A DNA stretch of 64,000 bases, from positions 1-64,000 of the forward strand of contig MPDB01000010.1 of assembly GCA_001874155.1 (NCBI GenBank), written 5' to 3'. Every line of letters begins with the position of its first letter. Positions within the stretch are counted from its first letter, which is position 1. Origin of the DNA: Vibrio sp. MedPE-SWchi. Lineage in GTDB: Bacteria; Pseudomonadota; Gammaproteobacteria; Enterobacterales; Vibrionaceae. Shown piece after piece: positions 29,423 to 38,543 of this stretch. The notes under the pieces were generated by a model. That model saw only the letters and a program-made list of their open reading frames with translations. It searched no databases and had not been told where the DNA came from. The position numbers and the translations under genes are program-made.

Positions 29423-29448
29423 TACGCGCTATGTAACGCATTAAGAAT

Positions 29449-29484
29449 AACCCACGTGACAAGTCTGTCATGTGGGTTTATTTT
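29449..29484 (+). terminator. Terminator of mlc
   Basis: AACCCACGTGACA, loop AGTC, TGTCATGTGGGTT (13 pairs, one wobble), then TATTTTTT. Confidence 0.92.
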
Positions 29485-29544
29485 TTGTCTAAGCCTCTTA
29501 CTATGGACTATGTTATTTATAGGCCACCAATCCCGAGAAATTCT

Positions 29545-30492
29545 ATGTCCGGAGTTCTAAATTCAGTTGACCAACGAACAAACCTCGTCGGCGAAAACCG
29601 TCTTGAATTGCTGTTGTTCAGTTTAAATAGCCGTCAAATATTTGCTATTAACGTTTTTAAGGTCAAAGAAGTACTTAAGGTTCCTCTGTTGACAAAAATG
29701 CCAGGTTCTCACTACAACATCACCGGCGTAGCCTCTCTAAGAGGCGAGTCTGTCCCTGTGATAGACCTTCGTAGTGCGATTGGTTTTCCGCCTGTCCGAG
29801 GCGAAGCCGATGAGCAAAACTTGATCATTACCGAATACAATCGCTCAACGCAGGGATTCCTGGTGGGCCAGGTTCGAAATATTATTAATACGGCATGGAC
29901 AGAAATTCAGCCGCCACCTAAGACGGCTGGTAGAGCAAACTACCTCACCGCAATAACGCACATTAAGGAAGAAGATCAGTCTCATATTGTTGAGATCATC
30001 GATGTTGAGAAGGTGTTGGCTGAAATCATCGATTATGACGTTTCCATCTCTGAAGGGGTTCTAGACGAAGAGCTTGCGGCGCAGATGATTGGGCGTAATG
30101 TGCTGATTGTGGATGATTCTTCAACAGCGAGAAATCAAGTCAAAGGAACGCTCTCTCAGCTTGGGCTTAATATCATTGAATGTAATGATGGCCTCGAAGC
30201 GCTGAACTTACTGAAATCATGGTGTGACGAAGGTAAAGACATAAACTCTGAATTACTGTTGATGATTACTGACGCAGAAATGCCGGAAATGGACGGGTAC
30301 AAGTTGACCTATGAGGTGCGCAATGATCCTCGAATGAAGGATCTGTATATCACCTTGAATACCTCTCTAAGCGGTAACTTTAATGAAGCGATGGTCGAGA
30401 AGGTTGGCTGTGATCGATTCATTTCTAAATTCCAGCCTGATCTCTTGGTTGAAGTTGCACAGGATCGATTACGGTCATTGCTGACTAGCTGA
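29545..30492 (+). CDS. cheV: Chemotaxis protein CheV
   Basis: 315 residues. N-terminal CheW-like coupling domain (about residues 15-165; FSLNSRQIFAINVFKVKEVL, SLRGESVPVIDLRSAIG) and C-terminal receiver domain (about residues 187-310) with VLIVDDSSTARNQVK and the phospho-acceptor aspartate in TDAEMPEMDGYK. It links chemoreceptors to CheA and may take phosphate to tune adaptation. The open frame extends upstream to 29470; the ATG at 29545 (MSGVLNSVDQRTNL) gives the usual length. It stands alone between two terminators. Confidence 0.94.
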   Translation: MSGVLNSVDQRTNLVGENRLELLLFSLNSRQIFAINVFKVKEVLKVPLLTKMPGSHYNITGVASLRGESVPVIDLRSAIGFPPVRGEADEQNLIITEYNRSTQGFLVGQVRNIINTAWTEIQPPPKTAGRANYLTAITHIKEEDQSHIVEIIDVEKVLAEIIDYDVSISEGVLDEELAAQMIGRNVLIVDDSSTARNQVKGTLSQLGLNIIECNDGLEALNLLKSWCDEGKDINSELLLMITDAEMPEMDGYKLTYEVRNDPRMKDLYITLNTSLSGNFNEAMVEKVGCDRFISKFQPDLLVEVAQDRLRSLLTS

Positions 30493-30520
30493 TTGATCGC
30501 GACGAATACACCTATTTAGT

Positions 30521-30545
30521 ATAGGGAGGTCACTCCCTATTTTTA
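30521..30545. terminator. Terminator between cheV and dnaE2
   Basis: ATAGGGAG, loop GTCA, CTCCCTAT, then TTTTTAT on the plus strand. On the minus strand the T content is lower (ACTAAATAGG), so it mainly ends cheV. Confidence 0.85.
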
Positions 30546-30567
30546 TGGGTAAAAAATGTACCTGGTG

Positions 30568-33500
30568 TTAGTGGAAATCTCGAGAGTGCGTATCTAAGCG
30601 TTCAAAGTGTTCGGTCAAGTCGATGAGACGCCCAGCAATCACGTGAGTGACTTCGCCCTCTCGTTCTAATATTCCCTTTACCATTAATACTTTGGCCGTT
30701 AAATAGGCTTGTTTTTGTGCTCTTGCTGTTGCCTTCCAAACCACCACGTTAATGTTGCCAGTATCATCCTCAAGAGTGAAGAATGTGATCCCAGCTGCCG
30801 TGCCGGGAGATTGCCTGCCTGTGACGACACCCACGACGGTAATCATGGATTGATTCGCTTTTTTCAATAGATCTCTTTGTCGAGTAAATGTCCCCAGTTG
30901 GTTCGCCTTGTCGAGTAAAGTAATGGGATGCTGAGTCAGAGAAAGACCTGTTGAGGTATAGTCTTCGACTAGGGTTTGCATCGCATTTGGCCCTGCTATT
31001 GGCTTTTCATTGATGTCATTTATATTCTGGAACAACGGAAGATCGGCCATTGAATCCATCATGCTCCAGCGAGTTTGGTAGCGATTGTGCGCAAAGGTAT
31101 GCATGGCATCGGCTGAAGCCAATCGCTCCAAATCTTTCTTGTTGAGTCCAATATGCTGAAGTTGATTCGGATGCTGATAGCCGGCTGTTGGTCTCGCTTT
31201 AATCAATTGTGTCATTCCATCTTGACTGGCACCTTTGATTTGTCGTAAACCAAGTCGAATCGACAGTTTAGAGTTATCACGAATAACTTGGTGCTGATAA
31301 TCGGAGTGATTGACGCACACAGGCAGTACGGTGATCTTGTGCCGTTTAGCGTCTTGGATCAGTTGTGCCGAACTATAAAAGCCCATCGGTAGGCTATTGA
31401 GTAAGGAGGTATAAAACGCTTCTGGATAGTAGTACTTGAGCCACGCTGAACAGTAGGCTAGAACGGCAAATGATGCTGAGTGACTTTCTGGGAATCCATA
31501 CTCACCGAAACCACAGATCTGATCAAAGATACGCTCGGCAAACTCTCGCTCATAGCCTCGGGCTAGCATTCCGTTAATCAGCTTGTTCTTGAATTTAATT
31601 AAGTCGCCATTTTTTTTCCATGACGCCATTGCTCGGCGCAGTTGATCTGCCTCGCCACCGCTAAAGCCAGCGGCGACCATGGCCAGTTTGATCACCTGTT
31701 CTTGAAATATAGGCACACCCATAGTGCGAGAAAGTACAGCGCGTACTTCTTCGGAAGGATAGGAGACACGCTCGACCCCATCTCGTCTCTTTAGGAAAGG
31801 GTGCACCATGTCCCCTTGGATGGGCCCCGGTCGCACAATCGCTATCTGAATCACTAGGTCGTAGTAACATTTGGGTTTGAGTCGTGGCAGCATACTCATT
31901 TGCGCCCGAGATTCAATTTGAAAAACGCCAATGGTATCGGCCTGTTGAATCATACGATAAACATTACGGTCATCTTCTCCACGAGTAATGTCTGCGATGG
32001 TTAACGTTCGTCCGTAATGTTGCTCAACCAATGAGAAACACTTACGAATTGCGGTCAACATACCGAGCGCCAATACGTCCACTTTCAATAAACCAAGGCT
32101 TTCTAGGTCGTCTTTGTCCCATTGAATGACGGTGCGTTCTTGCATGGCCGCATTTTCTACAGGAACCAGTTCGTACAAGGGGCCAGAGGAAATCACGAAC
32201 CCACCCACATGCTGAGAAAGGTGGCGAGGAAAGCCAATGATTTCATTAACAAGCGAAATAAACTGCTCACCCTTGAGAGAATCCGGTTTTAAACCCAGCT
32301 CAACCAACTGAGCTTGCCAACCCAGCTGTCGATCGCGACGATTAATGTTCTTGATAAAAAAATCGAGCTGAGTTTCATTAATGCCTAGTGTCTTTCCTAC
32401 ATCCCTAAGCGCACTTTTAAAGCGATAAGAGATCACTGAGGCTGCGAGAGCCGCACGTTCTCGACCGTATTTTTTATAGATGTATTGAATGACCTCTTCG
32501 CGTCGTTCGTGCTCAAAATCGACATCAATGTCGGGCGGCTCATTACGTTCTTTACTGATGAAACGTTCAAATAAAACCGAGACTTGTCGCGGGTCGACCG
32601 AGGTGATCTCAAGACAGTAGCAGACGACGGAGTTCGCTGCAGATCCCCGCCCTTGATAGAGAATTCGCTGGTTTTTGGCGAACATGACAATGTCGTGGAT
32701 AGTGAGGAAGAAAAAAGCGTAATCAAGCTGCTCAATAAGCATCAGCTCTTTCTCTATGGTCTGCTCAATGTCGGCAGGAGTCCCGTTAGGGAAACGCCTT
32801 CTTCTTCCTTGCTCAGTGAGTTGACGTAAATAGCCAATAGGAGTGAGTTGATCTGGAATCAACTCACTTGGGTATTCGTAACGCAGTGAATCCAATTCAA
32901 AATCACAACGCGCTGCGATATGACGGCTTTCGGCAATCCACTGTGGCTGAAATAGCTTTGTTAGCTTCTCTTGGCTGCGTAAAGCGCTTTCTGCATTGGT
33001 CAGCATATGTTGACCGATGGCATCAACCGTGGTGCCGTGTTTGATTGCCGTGAGTGTGTGTTGAAGGGGAAGCCGAGTTGCCGTATGCATTAACACTCCA
33101 CCACACGCCGTGATGGGTAGATGGAATTCAGCCGCCAATACTTCACAATGTGCGATGTACTCTTTGTCATTAGATTTGAGGTGGCGCTGTAGGCCTAGCC
33201 AAAGCCGGTGAGCGTGATGTTGGCTCAACCAGTTTCCCCAATGGTGGTCAGCGTCAGAATAGCGGGGCAGCCAGATAATGAGGCAGTGCTGTATTGACAT
33301 GATGTCCCACTCAGAGAGTTGATATTCCCCTTTGCTGGCCCGTCTTCTTGCGTTAGTAATGATCCGACACAGCTCAGCGTAAGCTTCTCTGCTTGGGCAA
33401 AGCAGTACCAATTGACAGTCAGTATTGAGCCAAAACATACTGCCAACGATCTGCTTGATCGCCAGTTGATGATCTTTAATTGCCGTATGGGCTCTGACAA

Positions 33501-33639
33501 CCCCTGCAACTGAGCATTCGTCTGTAATCGCAATGGCTTGATAGCGTAAAAAATCCGCCTGGACGACGAGTTCTTCAGCGTGTGAAGCACCCGTTAAAAA
33601 AGAAAAATTACTCTGACAGAATAGCTCTGCATATTTCAT
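30568..33639 (-). CDS. dnaE2: Error-prone DNA polymerase DnaE2 (ImuC)
   Basis: 1023 residues, C-family polymerase alpha subunit that carries out mutagenic lesion bypass. PHP domain at the N-terminus (YAELFCQSNFSFLTGASHAE), catalytic aspartates in PPDIDVDFEHERREEVI near residue 375, the IGVFQIESRAQMSMLPR block in the fingers, and a C-terminal OB domain (VVGVVTGRQSPGTAAGITFF). It is about 140 residues shorter than replicative DnaE because the C-terminal tau-binding part is missing. Last gene of the imuA-imuB-dnaE2 operon, 12 bases after imuB. Confidence 0.95.
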   Translation of the reverse strand: MKYAELFCQSNFSFLTGASHAEELVVQADFLRYQAIAITDECSVAGVVRAHTAIKDHQLAIKQIVGSMFWLNTDCQLVLLCPSREAYAELCRIITNARRRASKGEYQLSEWDIMSIQHCLIIWLPRYSDADHHWGNWLSQHHAHRLWLGLQRHLKSNDKEYIAHCEVLAAEFHLPITACGGVLMHTATRLPLQHTLTAIKHGTTVDAIGQHMLTNAESALRSQEKLTKLFQPQWIAESRHIAARCDFELDSLRYEYPSELIPDQLTPIGYLRQLTEQGRRRRFPNGTPADIEQTIEKELMLIEQLDYAFFFLTIHDIVMFAKNQRILYQGRGSAANSVVCYCLEITSVDPRQVSVLFERFISKERNEPPDIDVDFEHERREEVIQYIYKKYGRERAALAASVISYRFKSALRDVGKTLGINETQLDFFIKNINRRDRQLGWQAQLVELGLKPDSLKGEQFISLVNEIIGFPRHLSQHVGGFVISSGPLYELVPVENAAMQERTVIQWDKDDLESLGLLKVDVLALGMLTAIRKCFSLVEQHYGRTLTIADITRGEDDRNVYRMIQQADTIGVFQIESRAQMSMLPRLKPKCYYDLVIQIAIVRPGPIQGDMVHPFLKRRDGVERVSYPSEEVRAVLSRTMGVPIFQEQVIKLAMVAAGFSGGEADQLRRAMASWKKNGDLIKFKNKLINGMLARGYEREFAERIFDQICGFGEYGFPESHSASFAVLAYCSAWLKYYYPEAFYTSLLNSLPMGFYSSAQLIQDAKRHKITVLPVCVNHSDYQHQVIRDNSKLSIRLGLRQIKGASQDGMTQLIKARPTAGYQHPNQLQHIGLNKKDLERLASADAMHTFAHNRYQTRWSMMDSMADLPLFQNINDINEKPIAGPNAMQTLVEDYTSTGLSLTQHPITLLDKANQLGTFTRQRDLLKKANQSMITVVGVVTGRQSPGTAAGITFFTLEDDTGNINVVVWKATARAQKQAYLTAKVLMVKGILEREGEVTHVIAGRLIDLTEHFERLDTHSRDFH

Positions 33640-33651
33640 CGCATGCCCCAG

Positions 33652-35061
33652 TTAGCTGAATTGGCCATGTGAAAACCAACGCTTTTGTTGATCGCGAAAT
33701 ACCCATATCCAACGACCTTCGATACTGCGGGCAATGAAGTAGTCGCGCGCCATGTCATCCCCATCCCACCAACCTGTAACGATACGTTCAGGGCCACTGA
33801 TGATAGAGATGTTTTCTGTCAATGGCAGTGGCTCAGGAAACAGAAATGAAGGGCGAAGCCGAGGCTCTGTATGAGTGTGTTGGTGGCGTTCAATCGGTGT
33901 ACTTGGGTCGTACAATAAGGTCGACTTCTCTGGTCTTGGGTCATCCGTTTTTTGGATTTTACAGACCCGCTCCTTTCCCAACTTCGCTTGCAATAAAGAG
34001 ATCAGTTCTAACTCAGTCTGTTGCCCTTTCGTGCCGTTGAAAATATCTTGTGTGGTGCTTTGTCGTTCTCCACCTCGAGCAATCGTAAGGGTGATGCCAT
34101 GAGTCGGTGCGTGGAGTGCTATTGACTCTAAAGACAATCGGCACAGCGTTGACCATTTATCGGCAAGGTAGTCACCGGCTGCGGAGGTGAACGTGATCAT
34201 TTGGTCATCATGATCGCGAAGGTGAAGTGTTAGACACAGCTCATAGGCAACCTGGTTACGCAGTGTTAAAAACAGCTCTAATCGGTCTAGTAGCTTCATT
34301 AATGGCTTTTCTAACCATTGCACGTTATCGATATCAAACAGCAGTTCTAAGTAGCTTTTAAAGGCTTCAGGAGGGTGATAGAAGATTACTGGGTGCTTAA
34401 ACTGCCCAAGCAAACGACCCACATAGTTGACCAAATCAATATTGAAACGCTTAGCAAGTTCCTGCATAGGGAGCGCTAACAATTCTTGGAAAGTATTAAT
34501 GCCAATTCGACTGAGTTGTTCTATTTGCTTTTTATCCAGTTCACTAGCAAGAATTGGGTGTAAGTTTATTTGGTTAAGTATCGACTCTTTGCTGTTAAAA
34601 ATCGCGTTCTTCGCTGATTTGGCGAGTAACATGGCAGAATAAGGTGAAAACCCTGTTGAGAATTGATAGCGAAGCTTAAGCTTATCAAGGTGCTGATGTG
34701 TGGCTTGCCAGTAACTCTCTATGTTTTGATAAAGAGAGAGCATGTTGGTGACTTTAAGCAGAAGCCCTTGAGGCGGATAAAGCGTAATATCCGAGGTTTT
34801 CAAGTACAACCACTGTGCAATATTCGTTAGGGTTTGCTGCTCAGCTTGGTCATCGTATTCATGTACTTGTAAGTTAGAGCAAAGAGCGGCCGCGCTTCCA
34901 AGGCCCATCCCCATTTCAATGCCATGATTTTCCGCCGCTTGGTTTAGCTGGACGATTCGGTGTTTTTTTGTTTCAACGATGACCAGAGGCAGATCGGAAT
35001 GCTGAGAAAAAAGCGCATCCAACTGCAAATTCGGGAAATGTAAATAAAGCCAGAGTTGCAC
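33652..35061 (-). CDS. imuB: ImuB, inactive Y-family polymerase homologue of the mutasome
   Basis: 469 residues. A Y-family fold (WLYLHFPNLQLDALF start, little-finger region up to residue 350) without the usual paired catalytic carboxylates of DinB. ImuB is the hub that binds the beta clamp, ImuA and DnaE2. GTG start at 35061, 3 bases after imuA ends. The C-terminal tail (FPEPLPLTENISIISGPERI and GWWDGDDMARDYF) is conserved in ImuB proteins. Confidence 0.92.
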   Translation of the reverse strand: MQLWLYLHFPNLQLDALFSQHSDLPLVIVETKKHRIVQLNQAAENHGIEMGMGLGSAAALCSNLQVHEYDDQAEQQTLTNIAQWLYLKTSDITLYPPQGLLLKVTNMLSLYQNIESYWQATHQHLDKLKLRYQFSTGFSPYSAMLLAKSAKNAIFNSKESILNQINLHPILASELDKKQIEQLSRIGINTFQELLALPMQELAKRFNIDLVNYVGRLLGQFKHPVIFYHPPEAFKSYLELLFDIDNVQWLEKPLMKLLDRLELFLTLRNQVAYELCLTLHLRDHDDQMITFTSAAGDYLADKWSTLCRLSLESIALHAPTHGITLTIARGGERQSTTQDIFNGTKGQQTELELISLLQAKLGKERVCKIQKTDDPRPEKSTLLYDPSTPIERHQHTHTEPRLRPSFLFPEPLPLTENISIISGPERIVTGWWDGDDMARDYFIARSIEGRWIWVFRDQQKRWFSHGQFS

Positions 35062-35064
35062 AAT

Positions 35065-35742
35065 TTACCCTTGCTTGAGCATAGGAAAAGGAACCACAAC
35101 GGGCGCATTTTGCTCAAGAGTGAGATTGGGCCATAAGTGACTCATTGATAGAGTAAATTTACCTTGGGGCCAGCCACCTTTTCGTTTGGTAATCGCCACT
35201 TCAACGCCATGTCGGTGTGGTGAGAGAGTCATGCTCAAGCTGACAGGCAGTGAAAATTGCCCTTGTTGCTGTTGGCGAAAGATAAATTGCAAGCAATCGC
35301 CTTCCTCACTGGCGACTTGTAACCGTCTGGCGTGGTGGACTTCTAGCTCAGACTGCCAGAGAAAAACATGACTGCATGCACCACTTTTTAGGCACTGCTC
35401 CGCCGCCCACAAGGCGTGCTGTGGGGTTTGAGGATAGATCACGACGACATTTTTCTGGTCGATATTTTCTGAGGCAAGTTGTTCGGCGCATAAGCACCCT
35501 GGTGGTTGAATAAAAACCGATAACTTGTTTGTCTCAGATTGTCTAATGTGGGGAAGCATCAAACGAAGCTCTCCAATGCCACTGGGCGATTGGATCTCAA
35601 CGACTCCGTGCTTTGGGTAGCCGCCCTCAAGCTTATTATCTAAAGTATCGAAACCCGTAGAGAGGTATTCTCCAAGAGTCGGGGTATGAGTGCCTTGCCA
35701 GAGCAACTGGCTGCTTTTTAATTGTTCTATTAATTCGTACAT
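35065..35742 (-). CDS. imuA: ImuA, translesion synthesis accessory protein
   Basis: 225 residues from the chosen start, a RecA/SulA-like fold (STGFDTLDNKLEGGYPKHGV near residue 30) that works with ImuB and DnaE2 in damage-induced mutagenesis. Two in-frame starts exist: ATG 35751 would leave only 8 bases after the LexA box, while ATG 35742 (MYELIEQLKSSQLLW) leaves 17; neither has a clear Shine-Dalgarno site, so the start is uncertain. The operon imuA-imuB-dnaE2 is compact and has one promoter under the LexA box. Confidence 0.9.
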   Translation of the reverse strand: MYELIEQLKSSQLLWQGTHTPTLGEYLSTGFDTLDNKLEGGYPKHGVVEIQSPSGIGELRLMLPHIRQSETNKLSVFIQPPGCLCAEQLASENIDQKNVVVIYPQTPQHALWAAEQCLKSGACSHVFLWQSELEVHHARRLQVASEEGDCLQFIFRQQQQGQFSLPVSLSMTLSPHRHGVEVAITKRKGGWPQGKFTLSMSHLWPNLTLEQNAPVVVPFPMLKQG

Positions 35743-35759
35743 AATACACATATAAATAA

Positions 35760-35775
35760 CTGTACATACATACAG
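35760..35775. promoter_or_regulatory. LexA (SOS) box of the imuA-imuB-dnaE2 operon
   Basis: CTGTACATACATACAG matches the gammaproteobacterial LexA consensus CTGT-N8-ACAG perfectly, with an A/T-rich alternating spacer as in strong boxes. It overlaps the expected promoter just upstream of imuA. Confidence 0.93.
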
Positions 35776-35862
35776 TATATATCATGTGATTTATGCGGCA
35801 ATAAAAAGATCAGTGAACTGCAGTGAAAGGGATTGAGAGAAACGAGAGTCGCCGCCAATAAA

Positions 35863-35888
35863 AATGCCTTGCGGTGAGGCAAGGCATT
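35863..35888 (-). terminator. Terminator of yciK
   Basis: Read on the minus strand: AATGCCTTGC, loop CTCACC, GCAAGGCATT, then TTTATTGG. A perfect 10-bp stem. It may also serve in the other direction (GTTTTTATG). Confidence 0.88.
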
Positions 35889-35961
35889 GTTTTTATGAGA
35901 TTAACGGTTCAGATTCGATGTTGCTGTAAGCGCCATAACAAAGGGCCTAGCGAGCAAAACG

Positions 35962-36702
35962 TTATTTCGGCTGTGCGTCAATACACTGGCCGTGAAGCTC
36001 TTTGCCTTCAGGGGCCATGAGGTACAGGTACAGTGGAATAATGTCTTTTGGCGTTTTCAGCAGCTCGACATCTTCTGCAGGGTAGGCTTTAGCGCGCATC
36101 CCTGTACGTGTACCACCTGGATTAATGGCGTTGACTCGAATGGGTGAATCCGTGACTTCATCGGCGAGGACTTGCATCATGCCTTCAGTTGCAAACTTCG
36201 AGATAGCGTAGGCACCCCAGTAAGCTCGTCCAACATGGCCAACCGTTGAGGTCGTAAAGGTGATTCGTGCATCTTGAGATTTATGCAGCAGTGGAAGTAG
36301 CGCCTGAGTCATGATGAACTGAGCTTTTACATTCACCTGCATCACTTCATCAAACGTGTCTTCCCCAATTTGATCAAACGGACTGATAACGCCCAAAAGG
36401 CTCGCGTTATGAAGTACGCCATCCAAACGTCCGAACTGCTCTTTTATGGTATCGGCCATATCGACGTAGTTTTGTTTAGAGGCCCCTTTCATGTCTAGAG
36501 GCACAATGGCTGGTTGGTTAAATCCAGCATCCACGATTTCGTCGTAAGTTTGCTCAAGCTTTTTCACCGTACGACCAAGTAGAATAACCGTTGCTCCATG
36601 CTCAGCAAAACTCAAGGCTGCTTGTTTGCCAATGCCGGCGCCAGCGCCTGTCACCAGAATAACTTTATCTTTGAGGGCGTCTGCAGAAACTGAATAATCC
36701 AC
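35962..36702 (-). CDS. yciK: Short-chain dehydrogenase YciK
   Basis: 246 residues. NAD(P)-binding TGAGAGIG near residue 20, NAS (in LHNASLLG), catalytic Ser-Tyr-Lys in TTSTVG and YWGAYAISKFA, and NPGGTRTGMRA. The sequence follows E. coli YciK along its length. Substrate unknown. GTG start with AAGGAAG upstream. Divergent from sohB, as in other vibrios and enterobacteria, where yciK and sohB are also neighbours. Confidence 0.93.
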   Translation of the reverse strand: MDYSVSADALKDKVILVTGAGAGIGKQAALSFAEHGATVILLGRTVKKLEQTYDEIVDAGFNQPAIVPLDMKGASKQNYVDMADTIKEQFGRLDGVLHNASLLGVISPFDQIGEDTFDEVMQVNVKAQFIMTQALLPLLHKSQDARITFTTSTVGHVGRAYWGAYAISKFATEGMMQVLADEVTDSPIRVNAINPGGTRTGMRAKAYPAEDVELLKTPKDIIPLYLYLMAPEGKELHGQCIDAQPK

Positions 36703-36811
36703 CGTAAGCTTCCTTATTGTTATGATTTTCTTTTTTTCTTTATGATAAGACGGTTACAATAACCGAGTAGAACGAACAATACACTAATTCGCACAATTGA
36801 GGATAATGACA

Positions 36812-37870
36812 TTGGAATTTTTGTTGGACTATGGCCTGTTTTTGGCCAAGATTGCGACTGTCGTCGTCGCGATAATTGCGATTTTAGTGATTGCTAAAGG
36901 CGTTGGTAGTAAAGGTGGCGCTAAAGGTGAGTTGGAGATTACCAATCTGACAGAGCAACACAAAGAGCGTGTAGAACAACTCGAACACCACCTGCATGAT
37001 GAGGCGTTTATTAAGGCGCGTGACAAAGCCGAGAAGAAAAGCGAGAAAGAGAAAAATAAATCTCGTGAGAAAGACATTAAGAAAGCCGTTAAAGATGGCG
37101 AGCTAGACTCAAAACGCGAACCTCATTTATTCGTTCTCGATTTCAACGGCAGTATCGACGCAAAAGAAGTGGCGTCACTGCGTGAAGAGGTGACGGCTAT
37201 TCTCGCTGTGGCTCGTGAAGGCGATGAAGTTTTACTTCGTTTAGAGTCGGGTGGTGGCATGGTTCATGGGTATGGTCTCGCTTCTTCTCAGCTTGATCGC
37301 ATTAAAGCGGCGGGTTTACCACTGAGTATTTCTGTCGACAAAGTGGCGGCAAGTGGCGGTTACATGATGGCGTGTATTGCTGACAAAATCATCTCCGCGC
37401 CGTTTGCGATTGTTGGCTCTATCGGTGTGATTGCTCAATTGCCTAATTTCAACAAACTGCTTAAAAAGCACGACATTGAATTTGAACAACTGACGGCTGG
37501 TGAATACAAACGCACATTGACCATGTTTGGTGAAAACAGCGATAAAGCGCGTGACAAATTCAAGCAAGAGCTCGAAGAAACACATGGCTTGTTCAAAGAC
37601 TTTATTCGCGAGCGTCGCCCAGAACTTGATCTTGAAAAAGTGGCAACGGGCGAACACTGGTTTGGTACGCAGGCCAAAGAGCTGGGCTTAGTTGACGAAA
37701 TCAAGACTTCGGATGATGTCGTGGTAGAAGCGTGTAAAGACAAAACGGTTCTTTCTATTCACTATGTGCAGAAGAAGAAAATCACCGACAAGCTGGCTGG
37801 TGTTGCAGGTGAAGCGGCTGATAGCGTACTGATGAAGCTGATCAGTCGTGGCCAGAAGCCCATCGTGTAA
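36812..37870 (+). CDS. sohB: Inner-membrane peptidase SohB
   Basis: 352 residues, S49-family membrane serine protease. One N-terminal helix (about residues 7-28), a charged coiled region (KAEKKSEKEKNKSREKD), then the protease domain with nucleophile Ser181 in DKVAASGGYMMAC and the following GSIGVIAQLPNFNK. The TTG at 36812 gives MEFLLDYGLFLAKI, which matches the E. coli start (MELLSEYGLFLAKI) exactly and leaves GAGG nine bases upstream; the ATG at 36806 is only three bases from it. Confidence 0.93.
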   Translation: MEFLLDYGLFLAKIATVVVAIIAILVIAKGVGSKGGAKGELEITNLTEQHKERVEQLEHHLHDEAFIKARDKAEKKSEKEKNKSREKDIKKAVKDGELDSKREPHLFVLDFNGSIDAKEVASLREEVTAILAVAREGDEVLLRLESGGGMVHGYGLASSQLDRIKAAGLPLSISVDKVAASGGYMMACIADKIISAPFAIVGSIGVIAQLPNFNKLLKKHDIEFEQLTAGEYKRTLTMFGENSDKARDKFKQELEETHGLFKDFIRERRPELDLEKVATGEHWFGTQAKELGLVDEIKTSDDVVVEACKDKTVLSIHYVQKKKITDKLAGVAGEAADSVLMKLISRGQKPIV

Positions 37871-37896
37871 AACGATAAACACAGAAAGATAAGATG

Positions 37897-37947
37897 AAAC
37901 GCCTCGCTAGAAGCTCATTAATGAGTGAAAGCGAGGCGTTTTAATTT
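37897..37947 (+). terminator. Terminator of sohB
   Basis: AAACGCCTCGCT pairs perfectly with AGCGAGGCGTTT (12 bp); the loop contains a second palindrome (CTCATTAATGAG). Followed by TAATTTC, a weak T run. Confidence 0.75.
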
Positions 37948-37976
37948 CAACAGCCAAATTTTAAGCCTCATATTCC

Positions 37977-38540
37977 CTATGACTTGGATTCTTTATTATT
38001 CAGTGAATCGCTAAGGTTAGAGAGGTAGGCGAGGAGCAGTCCTGAAGTCGCTCCGAAGAGGTGAGATTCAATGGCGACGCGCGCTTCTATTAATCCACTC
38101 GTAACCGACGATACACCAAAGCTAAATTCCCAAGCGATTTTCCCTAGCAATCCAAGAACCAGCAACCCGCTGCTTTTTCGTCCTTGCAATCTCTCACGCA
38201 ACGCATAGTAACCAAATAAACCGTGGAGCGTACCGGATAAGCCCACGTAAATGTGCATATCAGAAAAAAGATTGCCAACACCTACCGCTATACTGGTGAG
38301 AAGGAGAGGTAACAGCACTGTTGTGCTCTTTGGTTTGAATATAAAGCAGATAAGCCACAGCCCAACGAGGTTCATTGCTAAGTGAGCAAAGTTGGTATGG
38401 GTGAAGTTTCCTGTTACGATTCGCCACCACTGACCAGATTGAATGGCACTGCGATGCCACTCAACATAAGGCTGCATGGTTTCATGCTGCAGACCTAAGC
38501 AAATAATAGAAATAGCAGATAAAAGAAGGTAAACGCGCAA
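37977..38540 (-). CDS. rrtA: Rhombosortase (rhomboid-type intramembrane protease for GlyGly-CTERM proteins)
   Basis: 187 residues, about five or six membrane helices. The rhomboid serine motif is GLSGTLHGLFGYYALR, with the partner histidine in ESHLFGATSG. The N-terminal block WWRIVTGNFTHTNFAHLAMN is typical of rhomboids that process proteins with a GlyGly-CTERM tail after type II secretion in vibrios and shewanellae. TTG start at 38540, only 3 bases from the start of the divergent tapT gene. No GlyGly-CTERM substrate is seen in this window. Confidence 0.8.
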   Translation of the reverse strand: MRVYLLLSAISIICLGLQHETMQPYVEWHRSAIQSGQWWRIVTGNFTHTNFAHLAMNLVGLWLICFIFKPKSTTVLLPLLLTSIAVGVGNLFSDMHIYVGLSGTLHGLFGYYALRERLQGRKSSGLLVLGLLGKIAWEFSFGVSSVTSGLIEARVAIESHLFGATSGLLLAYLSNLSDSLNNKESKS

Positions 38541-38543
38541 GAT

